This document shows positions 1 through 8,139 of a stretch of 64,000 nucleotides of DNA, in pieces. This stretch comes from Flavobacteriales bacterium UBA4110 (GTDB lineage: Bacteria > Bacteroidota > Bacteroidia > Flavobacteriales > Weeksellaceae). Position numbers and translations under genes: made by a program. The notes under the pieces are model-generated. The model saw only the letters and a list, made by a program, of their open reading frames with translations. It had not been told where the DNA came from and did not search any database. Each line of letters starts with the position of its first letter. Positions within the stretch are counted from its first letter, which is position 1. The stretch covers positions 288,638 to 352,637 of the forward strand of contig DFXK01000002.1 in the NCBI GenBank assembly GCA_002383165.1, in the 5' to 3' direction.

Positions 1-2
1 GA

Positions 3-1187
3 ATCAAGCAAGTCTATACTTTTCAGGAAATTACGGATGCAGAATGGAAATCAATCATTGAATTTCTGACGATTGGCGGAAGCGCGCTGAAAAGCTATGA
101 AGAATACCATAAAGTCGTGGTAATGGGAGACGGTCTGCACAAAGTGAATTCCCGAAGAATAGCGATGCTCCACCGGATGAATATGGGTGCAATTGTGAGC
201 GATGCGATGCTTAAAGTGAAATTTATTTCCGGCGGATATATCGGGATGGTCGAAGAATATTTTATTTCAAGATTAAAAAAAGAAGAGAAATTTATTTTGG
301 CAGGGAGAGTTCTGGAAGTGGCGATGATCAAAGATATGACGGTTTTCGTTCGGGCTTCAAAAGGAAAAGCGCAGGCTCCAAGTTATTTGGGTGGAAGATT
401 GCCGTTGAGTTCTAATCTTGGTCAGTTTTTGCGTGAAAAACTGTCGAATGCTTTAAATCCGAAAGCTTCTGAGAAAGAACTTAAATTTTTGCATCCGCTT
501 TTGATGAACCAAGAAGAGCGTTCGCATATCCCAAAAGATGATGAATTTTTGGTGGAAATGATTAAAAACCGGGAAGGTTATCATCTGTTTATGTATCCTT
601 TCGAAGGTCGATTGGTACACGAAGTGATGGCTGCTTTGATTGCTTATCGGATTTCAAAATTAGCTCCAATTTCCTTTTCAATGGCGATGAATGATTATGG
701 TTTTGAATTATTCAGCGATAAAGAAATTCCTCTGAATGAAGAAAATTTAGATAAAATCTTAACGAGAGAAAATCTGATGACCGATGTGATTTCGAGTATT
801 AATGCTGCGGAAATGGCGAGAAGAAAATTCCGTGATATTGCGGTGATTTCCGGAATGGTTGTTCAGAATTTTCCGGGGCAACAACGTTCGAATAAATCGC
901 TTCAAAGTTCGGCAGGTTTGATTTTTAAAGTCTTGGAAGATCACGACCCGAATCATTTTCTTGTGCGGCAGGCTTATACGGAAGTTTTCAATATGCAATT
1001 GCAGGAACAAAGATTGGTAGAAGCTTTTAAGCGAATCGAAAAATCTAAAATTATTCTGAAATTTGCCAATGCCTTTACACCTTTGAGTTTCCCGATCAAG
1101 GTTGACAGCTTGAGACAGACGTTGACGAGTGAAGATTTGGATGCAAGAATTCAGAAGTTGATTCAGCAAGCGAAGAAAGTTAAATAA
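3..1187 (+). CDS. Ligase-associated DNA damage response DEXH-box helicase, C-terminal part (5' end outside window)
   Basis: The frame is open from the first bases of the window, so the gene begins upstream and only about 394 C-terminal residues are visible. The helicase motor motifs are therefore absent. What remains matches the C-terminal accessory region of Lhr-like helicases: a stretch with GDGLHKVNSRRIAMLHRMN near the start, a basic GRVLEVAMIKDMTVFVRASKG segment split over the middle, and a late VQNFPGQQR motif. The assignment is supported by the next gene, pdeM, which encodes the nuclease partner in the bacterial cluster of helicase, PdeM nuclease and ATP-dependent DNA ligase. The expected role is ATP-driven unwinding in DNA repair in the cytoplasm. 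Family assignment rests on the C-terminal region plus context; the missing N-terminus was not seen. Confidence 0.8.
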   Translation: MKQVYTFQEITDAEWKSIIEFLTIGGSALKSYEEYHKVVVMGDGLHKVNSRRIAMLHRMNMGAIVSDAMLKVKFISGGYIGMVEEYFISRLKKEEKFILAGRVLEVAMIKDMTVFVRASKGKAQAPSYLGGRLPLSSNLGQFLREKLSNALNPKASEKELKFLHPLLMNQEERSHIPKDDEFLVEMIKNREGYHLFMYPFEGRLVHEVMAALIAYRISKLAPISFSMAMNDYGFELFSDKEIPLNEENLDKILTRENLMTDVISSINAAEMARRKFRDIAVISGMVVQNFPGQQRSNKSLQSSAGLIFKVLEDHDPNHFLVRQAYTEVFNMQLQEQRLVEAFKRIEKSKIILKFANAFTPLSFPIKVDSLRQTLTSEDLDARIQKLIQQAKKVK

Positions 1188-1229
1188 AGGGAATTGTAAA
1201 TAAGCCAATTGTGAATTTAATATCGTTGT

Positions 1230-1298
1230 GTCATTCAGAACGGAACGAAGAGAAGTAAAGAATCTTTAGAGCTAAGATTCTTCCTTCGTCAGAATGAC
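1230..1298. repeat. Imperfect inverted repeat between helicase and pdeM
   Basis: The arms GTCATTCAGAA and AGAATGAC enclose a second nested pair, AAGAATCTT and AAGATTCTT. It lies 43 bases behind the helicase stop and ends 18 bases before pdeM. Elements of this TCATTC...GAATGAC type are scattered between genes in many Bacteroidota. It could fold in the helicase transcript, but no clear U-run follows it. Confidence 0.6.
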
Positions 1299-1315
1299 AA
1301 ACATGAAATTAAAAA

Positions 1316-1960
1316 ATGAAAATAGTAACAAAAAATATCAATATCCAAAACGAAGTTTTCACCTTAACCAATCAGCGTGCGTTGTTTTGGAAAAAGGAAA
1401 AAGCTTTGATTCTCTCCGATTTACATATCGGAAAAACTGCTCATTTCCGCAAAAACGGAATAGCCCTTTCTGACCAGGTTTTTGAAAATGATTTACAAAG
1501 ATTATCTGTTCTTATCGAATATTTTAAACCAGAAAAGTTTCTCGTAGTTGGCGATTTGCTTCACGCAGGAGACAATTCAGGTGTCGATAAATTCTGCGAA
1601 TGGAAAAGCCAATTTTCGAATTTAGAATTTCATTTGATAGAAGGTAACCACGATAGAATATCAAAAAAACTAGAATCCAAACTTTGTTTAAATTTCAGAG
1701 ATGCAATCTTTGAGATTGATGATTTTATTTTCGTTCACGATTTTCAAAAAAAGAATGAAAAATTCCAGATTACGGGTCATATTCATCCAGGATTTGTTAT
1801 CAACTCATCTGTGAAAAATATAAAACTGCCTTGTTTTGTGGTTTCAGAACATCAATTATTACTTCCTGCGTTCAGTGAATTCACCGGCCTTGATACAAAA
1901 AATATCCCTAAAAAAGGAAAATTTTATGTTTTTACGGATGCTGGAATTTATGAAATTTAG
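1316..1960 (+). CDS. pdeM: Ligase-associated DNA damage response endonuclease PdeM
   Basis: This 214-residue protein is a calcineurin-like metallophosphoesterase. The metal-binding motifs appear in the family order: SDLHIGK with D35 and H37, GDLLH with D80, GNHD at 110-113, the lone H141, and GHIH at 154-157. PdeM acts with the Lhr-like helicase and an ATP-dependent ligase in DNA repair. The helicase gene lies directly upstream in the same orientation, 128 bases away across a repeat; no ligase gene is in view. Length is normal for the family. The start at 1316 gives a natural N-terminus, and the last 4 bases overlap the tail of the convergent SemiSWEET gene. Confidence is high for fold and family. 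Confidence 0.9.
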   Translation: MKIVTKNINIQNEVFTLTNQRALFWKKEKALILSDLHIGKTAHFRKNGIALSDQVFENDLQRLSVLIEYFKPEKFLVVGDLLHAGDNSGVDKFCEWKSQFSNLEFHLIEGNHDRISKKLESKLCLNFRDAIFEIDDFIFVHDFQKKNEKFQITGHIHPGFVINSSVKNIKLPCFVVSEHQLLLPAFSEFTGLDTKNIPKKGKFYVFTDAGIYEI

Positions 1961-2217
1961 TTTTTCTTTTTGAAAATAATACAGCAAATCAGCAAGATTA
2001 AATTGACTAAAATTGAAAAACCATTGGATAAAATAATTGGCAATTCATCTTGCAAGATTCCGTACCAAACCCAAAGTGATAAACCTGTAATCAAGACCAA
2101 AAGCATTGCTACGGAAATATCTTCTGCGTTTTTTTCTTTGATAACTTTAATGAGTTGTGGCATCATCGCAACAGATGTGATTCCTCCGGCAATTAGACCA
2201 AGTATTTCTTTATCCAT
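1957..2217 (-). CDS. SemiSWEET-type sugar transporter
   Basis: The 86-residue product has three predicted membrane helices (about 5-22, 36-54 and 60-81). The proline-glutamine signature P20-Q21 in the first helix (MMPQLIK) marks PQ-loop SemiSWEET proteins. These work as dimers in the inner membrane and carry mono- or disaccharides by facilitated transport. The size is typical. The ATG shares one base with the stop of the upstream catalase-like gene (TAATG), so the two are translationally coupled. The substrate cannot be read from the sequence. Confidence 0.85.
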   Translation of the reverse strand: MDKEILGLIAGGITSVAMMPQLIKVIKEKNAEDISVAMLLVLITGLSLWVWYGILQDELPIILSNGFSILVNLILLICCIIFKKKN

Positions 2218-3194
2218 TAATGATTATTTTTTCTTGTTATGAAAGATGCTTTATATGCTTCATCTCGTAATTTTTGAATTCTTCCTACGGGCTGTAATTC
2301 TTCAATATTTTCGAAAGGGTTGAATGATAAACCTTCCACCCACTTATTACTTTTATCAATTACTTCAGAAATTTTAATTGTTCCAATCGATACAAAGTCA
2401 GAATTTTTCCACATTTTATTCAATTGATTGACGGGTTGTTTTTCCAAATTATAACAATACTGGACCATCAACTCTAATTCGTAACTATTATCTTTTAAAT
2501 AGTTTTCGATAGCGTGGTCAATATGTTGTTCATCGATTTTCGTAGTAGCATTTTGCGGGACTAATTTTAGTTTTACTAAATCGTTTTCCAATCTGTATAC
2601 ACCAATGGAATGATAATCAAAAGACAAAATAAAATGCTTTCTTTTTCTCAGAAATTTCAAAACTTCGGCCATAAAAGAAGGATGAAATAAATCTGGTGAA
2701 ACCAAAAGAAAATTCTTGATTACGGTTATTAGATTCCAGAATTTTTGCAAAATGTTTCCGGCAAAAAACCTGTTAATTGAAATGAAAATTTTAAGAAATC
2801 GAGAAACATTATTAATCGGAAATAATGGGAAATTCACCAAAGGGAAATTGGCAATAGTTTGCTTTTCATCAGAAATTTTGACCGAAAATCCATAAGCCGG
2901 AATTGTTCTTTTCTGAGAAACCAATTTCATATGTGCATTGGATATTCGGATTAAACAATCTAATTTCTGCTTTGGAAAAATATGATATCCTTCTAAGTTT
3001 TCATTTGCAAAAAAAGTTCCTTTTAATGTTGAGTAAGCTGTAACGTGCGCATCTCTGGTTTTGTGACTTACATTATTAATTTTGTCCGATTTTAAAACAA
3101 AATTTCTAATAGCTGCACAAGCTTTTTCCAGAAGTTTAAACTCATTGGAAGTAAGGGAATCTAAGTCCGAAGTATATTTTATTTTGGAAGTCAT
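2217..3194 (-). CDS. Catalase-like haem protein (catalase-related family)
   Basis: The product (325 residues from the ATG at 3194) has the pattern of small catalase-related proteins. There is a candidate distal His in DAHVTAYSTLKG near the N-terminus, an FDYHSIGVYR block followed by VKLKLVP, a FVSIGTIKI block, and a C-terminal FNPFENIEELQPVGRIQKL stretch. The R-x3-Y of KLRDEAY fits the proximal haem-tyrosine motif. Relatives perform catalase, peroxidase or lipid-hydroperoxide chemistry; which applies here is unknown. An in-frame ATG exists upstream at 3245. The 17 extra codons would consist of the intrinsic terminator of the preceding cold-shock gene, so I prefer the ATG at 3194. Translationally coupled to the SemiSWEET gene. 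Confidence 0.75.
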   Translation of the reverse strand: MTSKIKYTSDLDSLTSNEFKLLEKACAAIRNFVLKSDKINNVSHKTRDAHVTAYSTLKGTFFANENLEGYHIFPKQKLDCLIRISNAHMKLVSQKRTIPAYGFSVKISDEKQTIANFPLVNFPLFPINNVSRFLKIFISINRFFAGNILQKFWNLITVIKNFLLVSPDLFHPSFMAEVLKFLRKRKHFILSFDYHSIGVYRLENDLVKLKLVPQNATTKIDEQHIDHAIENYLKDNSYELELMVQYCYNLEKQPVNQLNKMWKNSDFVSIGTIKISEVIDKSNKWVEGLSFNPFENIEELQPVGRIQKLRDEAYKASFITRKNNH

Positions 3195-3220
3195 ACCATT
3201 ATCCAAACTAAAATGAAGCC

Positions 3221-3242
3221 AAAAAAAGCTCCGAAAGGAGCT
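3221..3242 (-). terminator. Intrinsic terminator of the cold-shock-domain gene
   Basis: On the minus strand AGCTCC-TTTC-GGAGCT is followed directly by a run of seven T. It starts about 25 bases behind the stop of the cold-shock-domain gene. It also falls inside the longest possible reading frame of the catalase-like gene, which argues for that gene's shorter start. Confidence 0.85.
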
Positions 3243-3266
3243 CAAGATATTTTGATTAGAATATGA

Positions 3267-3689
3267 TTACTTGATTAAAGTAATATTGACCGCAGAAAAA
3301 CCTTTTGGTGACTTTTCCTTTTCGAAAGACACTCTATTTCCTTTTTTCAAAGGCTGATCTGCATTATTTCCGTGAAAAAAAACATTTTCTTTATTGTTAT
3401 CTTCTGTGATAAAACCATAGCCTTTATCACTTAAAAAAGTAACAATTCCTTTTTTCAGTGTTTCTTCCGCTTCTATCGGTGCTGCACCCAACTGGATATT
3501 ATCGATATCCACCTCTACCCTTTCCTCAGGTGGTGTAGATGTAAGCCTTCCGTAAGCATCGACATACATAAACTCTACTTCTTTTCCTTTGTCGTTATTA
3601 GTTTTACGATCTTCACGACGCTGTGCTTTTTCTTTTTGTTTTTGTAGTTTTTTCTTAAAATTTTCTTTTTTTGAGAAAGAATCTGCCAT
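3267..3689 (-). CDS. Cold-shock-domain protein with basic N-terminal extension
   Basis: The 140-residue protein ends in a cold-shock domain (about residues 78-140) with RNP1-like GYGFIT and RNP2-like VFFHG motifs, which bind single-stranded nucleic acid. The first 35 residues are almost wholly Lys, Glu, Arg and Gln, a charged low-complexity tail common in Bacteroidota CspA-like proteins. It probably acts as an RNA chaperone. A TATATTTG element 212 bases upstream of the ATG suggests a leader of about 200 bases, as in cold-regulated csp mRNAs, and a strong terminator follows. Monocistronic. Confidence 0.88.
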   Translation of the reverse strand: MADSFSKKENFKKKLQKQKEKAQRREDRKTNNDKGKEVEFMYVDAYGRLTSTPPEERVEVDIDNIQLGAAPIEAEETLKKGIVTFLSDKGYGFITEDNNKENVFFHGNNADQPLKKGNRVSFEKEKSPKGFSAVNITLIK

Positions 3690-3900
3690 AAATTATTGCT
3701 TGTTGTTTTAAATTATTTTAAATGATGAATCAAAAGAAACCGAAATCTCCGCGAGATAGTAGTCCGATATCAATTGTTATAAGATAAAATAGTCTGTCTG
3801 TATTGCTATCAGTAGTTAAAAATAAAACTTGAATCAGTTTGAGAATACAAATGAGAAAATTGTACCAGCAAGAGCAGAGGACTGATTATAAATTATAATG

Positions 3901-3908
3901 CAAATATA
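3901..3908 (-). promoter_or_regulatory. Predicted -7 element (TATATTTG) with a long leader for the cold-shock gene
   Basis: TATATTTG on the minus strand matches the Bacteroidota TAnnTTTG -7 consensus; no good -33 box was found. If used, transcription starts near 3894 and leaves a leader of about 205 bases. This accounts for most of the gene-free stretch 3690-4028, which otherwise shows only AT-rich sequence. Confidence 0.5.
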
Positions 3909-4028
3909 CAAAAAATTATGAAAAATTTAAAATGATTAATAAATCATTTGCATTGGGACTATCTATATATATTAAAAATTATCGAAAATCCATTCCGGAA
4001 AAAACCGTAATTTTTATATTTTAGCATA

Positions 4029-4394
4029 ATGAAAAATCTACTTTATATTTTTCTTGGAGGCGGAACGGGAAGCATATTACGCTTTCTGATTTCTACTTAC
4101 ACCCAAAAACTTTGGAATGTCAATGCCTTTCCCCTAGGAACTTTTTTAGTCAATATATCGGGCTGTTTTCTAATTGGATGTTTATCTGCCTACTTCTTGA
4201 AAATTGATAATTCTCTAAAATATTTATTAATAACGGGACTTTGTGGTGGTTATACAACGTTTTCGACTTTTTCAGCTGAGAATTTTTCTTTGTATGAGAA
4301 TTCCAATTACAGCATGCTGATTTTTTATAGTCTTTTTAGTCTTATGATAGGGATATTGATGGTTTTTCTGGGATTTCAGGTTGTTAAAAATTAA
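4029..4394 (+). CDS. crcB: Fluoride channel CrcB/FluC
   Basis: The product has 121 residues and four predicted helices. It carries the CrcB signatures: GGGTGSILRF near residue 10, the NISGC segment of helix 2, and GGYTTFSTFSAE, which holds the pore-lining Thr, Phe and Ser residues. Fluc proteins form antiparallel dimers in the inner membrane and export fluoride. Length is normal and the gene stands alone. I looked for a fluoride riboswitch upstream and saw no recognisable core, so control is not evident from the sequence. Confidence 0.93.
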   Translation: MKNLLYIFLGGGTGSILRFLISTYTQKLWNVNAFPLGTFLVNISGCFLIGCLSAYFLKIDNSLKYLLITGLCGGYTTFSTFSAENFSLYENSNYSMLIFYSLFSLMIGILMVFLGFQVVKN

Positions 4395-4441
4395 TTTTTC
4401 CTTTTGATAATTAGACATTTAATGATTTTTTATAAAAATTA

Positions 4442-4473
4442 TTTGCTAGGAACGCAAAAGCTTTCTATATTTG
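4442..4473 (+). promoter_or_regulatory. Promoter of tRNA-Ser(TGA)
   Basis: A TTTG -33 box (4442-4445), 20 bases, then TATATTTG (4466-4473). This is a close fit to the Bacteroidota sigma consensus, and the tRNA starts 32 bases after the -7 box. Confidence 0.8.
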
Positions 4474-4505
4474 CACCACTGAAAACGAGAGATCGTAGCA
4501 AGTAA

Positions 4506-4593
4506 GGAGAGTTGGCAGAGTGGTCGATTGCGGCAGTCTTGAAAACTGTTGACTGTAACAGGTCCGGGGGTTCGAATCCCTCACTCTCCGCCA
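4506..4593 (+). tRNA. tRNA-Ser(TGA)
   Basis: The acceptor arms GGAGAGT and ACTCTCC pair fully, followed by G and an encoded CCA (4591-4593). The anticodon loop CTTGAAA gives anticodon TGA, reading UCA-type Ser codons. The long variable arm expected of class II tRNAs is present, and the T arm GGGGGTTCGAATCCC is intact. Confidence 0.95.
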
Positions 4594-4616
4594 GTTGGGA
4601 AACCAAAATAAGCTAA

Positions 4617-4650
4617 AACGCTGTAAACATAAATGTTTGCAGCGTTTTTT
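4617..4650 (+). terminator. Intrinsic terminator behind tRNA-Ser
   Basis: AACGCTGTAAACAT pairs with ATGTTTGCAGCGTT (one G-U pair), followed by a T-run ending at 4650. It lies 23 bases behind the tRNA. Confidence 0.85.
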
Positions 4651-5011
4651 ATTTTAGCAATAGTGTCAAAAAACGTGGAAGACGGCATTAAAAGTGACCT
4701 GTTGGAAAATATAAAAATAGGTCACAAAAACTCTAGGAAACCCGACTAGTAGGAGGCATAGAACCTGCACATATTGCAAAAATGGTAATAAAATTATGAA
4801 ATTATTTTTTGCGTATTATTTTCCATCAACCTAGGAAATGCCTACTAAGAAATCCGCTTAAGCGATACTAATAAGTTTGGCGAGTGTTAATAAATATGTT
4901 TTAAACAATTGAATTTTGATTGAACTATAAAACAGCCATTATGTAGAAAATTAAAGTCGGATTTAATTTATAATTCATTTCTTAAAACTATTTTTTTGCC
5001 AATAAACGCAC
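4651..5011. other. Gene-free stretch between tRNA-Ser terminator and M1 peptidase terminator
   Basis: No open frame of credible length is present on either strand, and stop codons are frequent. The only structure seen is a 7-bp inverted repeat, GTGACCT (4694-4700) with AGGTCAC (4719-4725). Because it sits directly behind a tRNA gene it could be the scar of a lost integrated element, but no copy of the tRNA 3' end was found in it. Confidence 0.4.
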
Positions 5012-5040
5012 AAAAAAACTCTGAAAAAATTCAGAGTTTT
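5012..5040 (-). terminator. Intrinsic terminator of the M1 peptidase gene
   Basis: AAAACTCTGAA pairs perfectly with TTCAGAGTTTT around an AAAA loop. On the minus strand it ends in a T-run (plus-strand A-run 5012-5018), 8 bases behind the stop. Confidence 0.85.
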
Positions 5041-5047
5041 AAATTTG

Positions 5048-7417
5048 TTAGCGACCTGATGCCTGCATTGGATTGACTTTGCCATTTGATGCGCCTCTGG
5101 CTGCTTCTTTTTGTTTCTGTTTGAAAACTTGAAACTTACTCGCTGCCGGATCTGTAGAAGATGATGCCCACCAGTTATTAGACCTATCGATATCCGCCGT
5201 TTCTCTCATTGGATCTAACTGCACAGATTTTAATTTCTTTTCGAAATAATAGGTTTTGGAAACTTTCTGCTCATTCATTCTCCAAATCTGAACGCCAACT
5301 TTGTCTTTCAACTTTGTTCCGTCTTCGAAGGTAAACTCTAGAATAATTGGCATTACCAATCCGCCTTTATTAGAAAAATCGATTTGATAAGCTGTTACAT
5401 TGTTCTCTTTGCGGATGTCTTTTTTTTCAACCTTATCAAAATTTTCATTAACGGTTGTATAAGTTTTAGAGACATCTACCTTTTCCTGTCCACGGTCATA
5501 TCTGTAATAGAAATCCTGAACGTCTTTATCGGAATCAGCGTAGAATTTAATGTTTTTATCTTCTCTGTTTCTGACTTTGGAAATATCATCAAAATCATTC
5601 AAAACTGGTTTATCAACATTATATTTTACAGTTTCGGACTTTGGAATCGCATCAAAATCCGGTGTTGCAACCGTTACTTTATCTATAGCGATATCGACAG
5701 GATCTGTTCCATAAAACCAACCTCTCCAGAACCAGTCCAGATCTTCGCCACTGGCATCTTCCATTGTTCTGAAAAAATCTGCCGGCTCAGGATGGCGGAA
5801 AGCCCATCTCTTTGCATAAGTTTTGAATGCTTTATCAAACAATTCTCTTCCCATAATGGTTTCACGGAGAATGTTAAGTCCGGTTGCCGGCTTAGAATAG
5901 GCATTGGGTCCGAATCTTGCAATGTTTTCAGAATTGGACATTATAGGTTCCAACTCATCTTTTGGAAGTTTCATGTAATCGACAATTGTCCAAGCGGGTC
6001 CTCTTTTTGAAGGAAATTTATTGTCCCATTTTTCTTCGGTAAGATATTCTACAAATGTGTTCAGCCCCTCATCCATCCAGCTCCATTGCCTCTCATCAGA
6101 ATTGATAATCATTGGGAAGAAATTGTGTCCTACTTCGTGAATAATCACACCGAGCATTCCGTTTTTAGTTGCTTCAGAATATGTTCCGTCTTTCTCCGTT
6201 CTACCGTAGTTAAAACAGATCATCGGATACTCCATTCCATTCGCTGCTTCTACAGATTGAGCTACCGGATACGGATAAGGAATTGTAAATTCTGAATAAG
6301 TTTTGATGGTATGCGCCACGGCTTTTGTAGAAAATTTTCTGTAAAGTCCGTAAGCTTCTTTGCCATAGAAACTCATTGCCATTACCTTATTGTTATTTTC
6401 TGGAATAGTAACACGCATCCCGTCCCACACGAATTTTCTGGAAGATGTCCAGGCAAAATCCCTAACATCGTTTGCCTCGAAAATCCAGGTTTTTCTTTCT
6501 TTTGACCGCTTTTTTTCTGCATTTTTTGCTTCGTCTAGAGTAACAATTTCTACAGGTTCATTAGAAGATTCTGCTTTTCTATATCTCGAAAGCTGATCTG
6601 ATGTAAGCACCTGACTGTAGTTTTTACACTCACCTGTGCCGCCAACTATGTGATCCGCTGGAACATTGATCTTCACTTTGTAATTTCCGAATACCAAAGC
6701 AAACTCGCCTCTTCCTGTAAACTGATGATTTTGCCAGCCTTGGAAATCACTGTACACACACATCCTTGGAAACCACTGTGTTATAGTATATAGATCATTA
6801 CCATCTTCCGGAAAATTTTCGTAACCGCCTCTTCCTCCTTTTTCTAAACGATTTGGGATATTATAATTCCAACTGATCTTGAATACGAGCTTATCTCCTT
6901 TTTTTAAAGCTTTAGGAAGATCGATGCGCATCATCGTTTTATTTACCACATAACTCAAAGCATTGCCTGATGCATCCGTTACTTTTTCCAGATTTACGCC
7001 ATATCCGTTATCTTTCACAGGCACTTCAGACGGTCTCAGCTTTTCAACAACAGAAAATTTCCCTAGTGTGGACGAAAAAGGATAATCTGCGTTTTTCACA
7101 GAAGATTGCTGGTTTTCATCCAGCTGTAGCCAGATATAGTCTAAATCATCCGGAGAATTATTGTAGTAAGTGATAGTTTCAGAACCTCTCAGATTTCTTT
7201 TATCTTCATCCAGATAAGCTTCTATGTCATAATCTGCGCGCTGCTGCCAGTAAGATTGTCCTGGTGATCCGGAAGCAGTCCTGTAAACATTGGGAGTAGG
7301 AAGTATGGTTCCAAGTTGTTCAAATTTATTTCCGTGGTTACTTCCCGGATTATTCTGGATGTTCTGTGCAGAAAGTATTGCCGAGCAGAATAAAAGTCCA
7401 AAAACCTTTGCGTTCAT
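5048..7417 (-). CDS. Secreted M1-family zinc metallopeptidase
   Basis: The 789-residue protein starts with a signal peptide (about residues 1-18, ending SAQ). An N-terminal beta-sandwich of the M1 type runs to about 340. The catalytic domain contains H427-E428-V-G-H431, with the third zinc ligand E450 exactly 18 residues later (WMDEG). The upstream GMEYP motif (about 394-398) is the M1 exopeptidase motif in a variant form. It should cleave N-terminal residues from peptides in the periplasm or at the cell surface. A C-terminal beta-rich region follows. It is monocistronic with its own terminator. Next along is a HupE-like membrane protein gene, also on the minus strand. Substrate specificity cannot be inferred. 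Confidence 0.9.
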   Translation of the reverse strand: MNAKVFGLLFCSAILSAQNIQNNPGSNHGNKFEQLGTILPTPNVYRTASGSPGQSYWQQRADYDIEAYLDEDKRNLRGSETITYYNNSPDDLDYIWLQLDENQQSSVKNADYPFSSTLGKFSVVEKLRPSEVPVKDNGYGVNLEKVTDASGNALSYVVNKTMMRIDLPKALKKGDKLVFKISWNYNIPNRLEKGGRGGYENFPEDGNDLYTITQWFPRMCVYSDFQGWQNHQFTGRGEFALVFGNYKVKINVPADHIVGGTGECKNYSQVLTSDQLSRYRKAESSNEPVEIVTLDEAKNAEKKRSKERKTWIFEANDVRDFAWTSSRKFVWDGMRVTIPENNNKVMAMSFYGKEAYGLYRKFSTKAVAHTIKTYSEFTIPYPYPVAQSVEAANGMEYPMICFNYGRTEKDGTYSEATKNGMLGVIIHEVGHNFFPMIINSDERQWSWMDEGLNTFVEYLTEEKWDNKFPSKRGPAWTIVDYMKLPKDELEPIMSNSENIARFGPNAYSKPATGLNILRETIMGRELFDKAFKTYAKRWAFRHPEPADFFRTMEDASGEDLDWFWRGWFYGTDPVDIAIDKVTVATPDFDAIPKSETVKYNVDKPVLNDFDDISKVRNREDKNIKFYADSDKDVQDFYYRYDRGQEKVDVSKTYTTVNENFDKVEKKDIRKENNVTAYQIDFSNKGGLVMPIILEFTFEDGTKLKDKVGVQIWRMNEQKVSKTYYFEKKLKSVQLDPMRETADIDRSNNWWASSSTDPAASKFQVFKQKQKEAARGASNGKVNPMQASGR

Positions 7418-7497
7418 TCTATCAGAAAATTTATTAATATTTATTTACTATTAACCAAATGTAAGAAATTGTTATGAAAAATTAGGGAAAATGCACA

Positions 7498-8076
7498 TCA
7501 GAATGGCCATCTTTCTAAAGTCATCTTCAGAGAAAGTGCAAAAACAGCAGAAGAAATGAAAAGGATCCAATCTTTTCTATTTACTTTAAACAGTTTCAAC
7601 AAAAAGAAAAGAATAACTAAAATCACAATAACCAAAACGATCTGACCGAGTTCCAGACCAATGTTAAAACCAAGCAAAGGAACAAACAGACTCTGCTCTT
7701 TTGCAATCATCATTCTAGCTGTATTGGCAAAACCCATTCCGTGGATTAGACCAAAAATCAGCGCCAAGTAATAATTAACCTTCATCAGATTATTCTGCTT
7801 GCCTTTCATCAGAATATTATCCAAAGCAGTAATTACGATTGTAAGCGGAATCAGAAACTCGACCCACTTGCTGGGAACTCTAAGAATATCGAGCGAACTA
7901 AGCGCCAATGTGATAGAATGTCCTATTGTAAAAGCCGTTACCAGAATCAGGATTTTTTTGAAATCGTTGTAAGCATAAACGGCAATCAGCGCCAAAATAA
8001 ACAACTGATGATCTAGGGCATCCAATGAAATAATATGTTCCCAGCCCAGCTTCAGATAAAAAATAAAATCCTGCAT
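7498..8076 (-). CDS. HupE/UreJ-family membrane protein
   Basis: The 192-residue protein has about six predicted helices and the His-containing signatures of the HupE/UreJ group: LDALDHQLF near residue 19, TIGHSITLALS in the second helix and GLIHGMGFAN in the fourth. Classical HupE proteins take up nickel for hydrogenase or urease, but no such enzyme is in the window, so the metal role here is only inferred. A DUF6702 secreted-protein gene is divergent, 63 bases away. Confidence 0.8.
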   Translation of the reverse strand: MQDFIFYLKLGWEHIISLDALDHQLFILALIAVYAYNDFKKILILVTAFTIGHSITLALSSLDILRVPSKWVEFLIPLTIVITALDNILMKGKQNNLMKVNYYLALIFGLIHGMGFANTARMMIAKEQSLFVPLLGFNIGLELGQIVLVIVILVILFFLLKLFKVNRKDWILFISSAVFALSLKMTLERWPF

Positions 8077-8139
8077 TTTGTTATTATTAAAAAAGGTTTA
8101 CGAAAATAATGATTAATTTCGAGCTCAAAATATTTTTAG

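Noticed and set aside
759..1208. 149-residue antisense frame in the helicase gene
   Set aside because: It lies within the helicase C-terminal region, with no motif or promoter of its own.
3909..4028. Fluoride riboswitch upstream of crcB
   Set aside because: The region is AT-rich and lacks the conserved fluoride-riboswitch core.
5384..6010. 208-residue open frame on the plus strand inside the M1 peptidase gene
   Set aside because: It is antisense to a well-supported gene with full catalytic motifs, and its product is Cys/Phe/Ile-rich without any motif.
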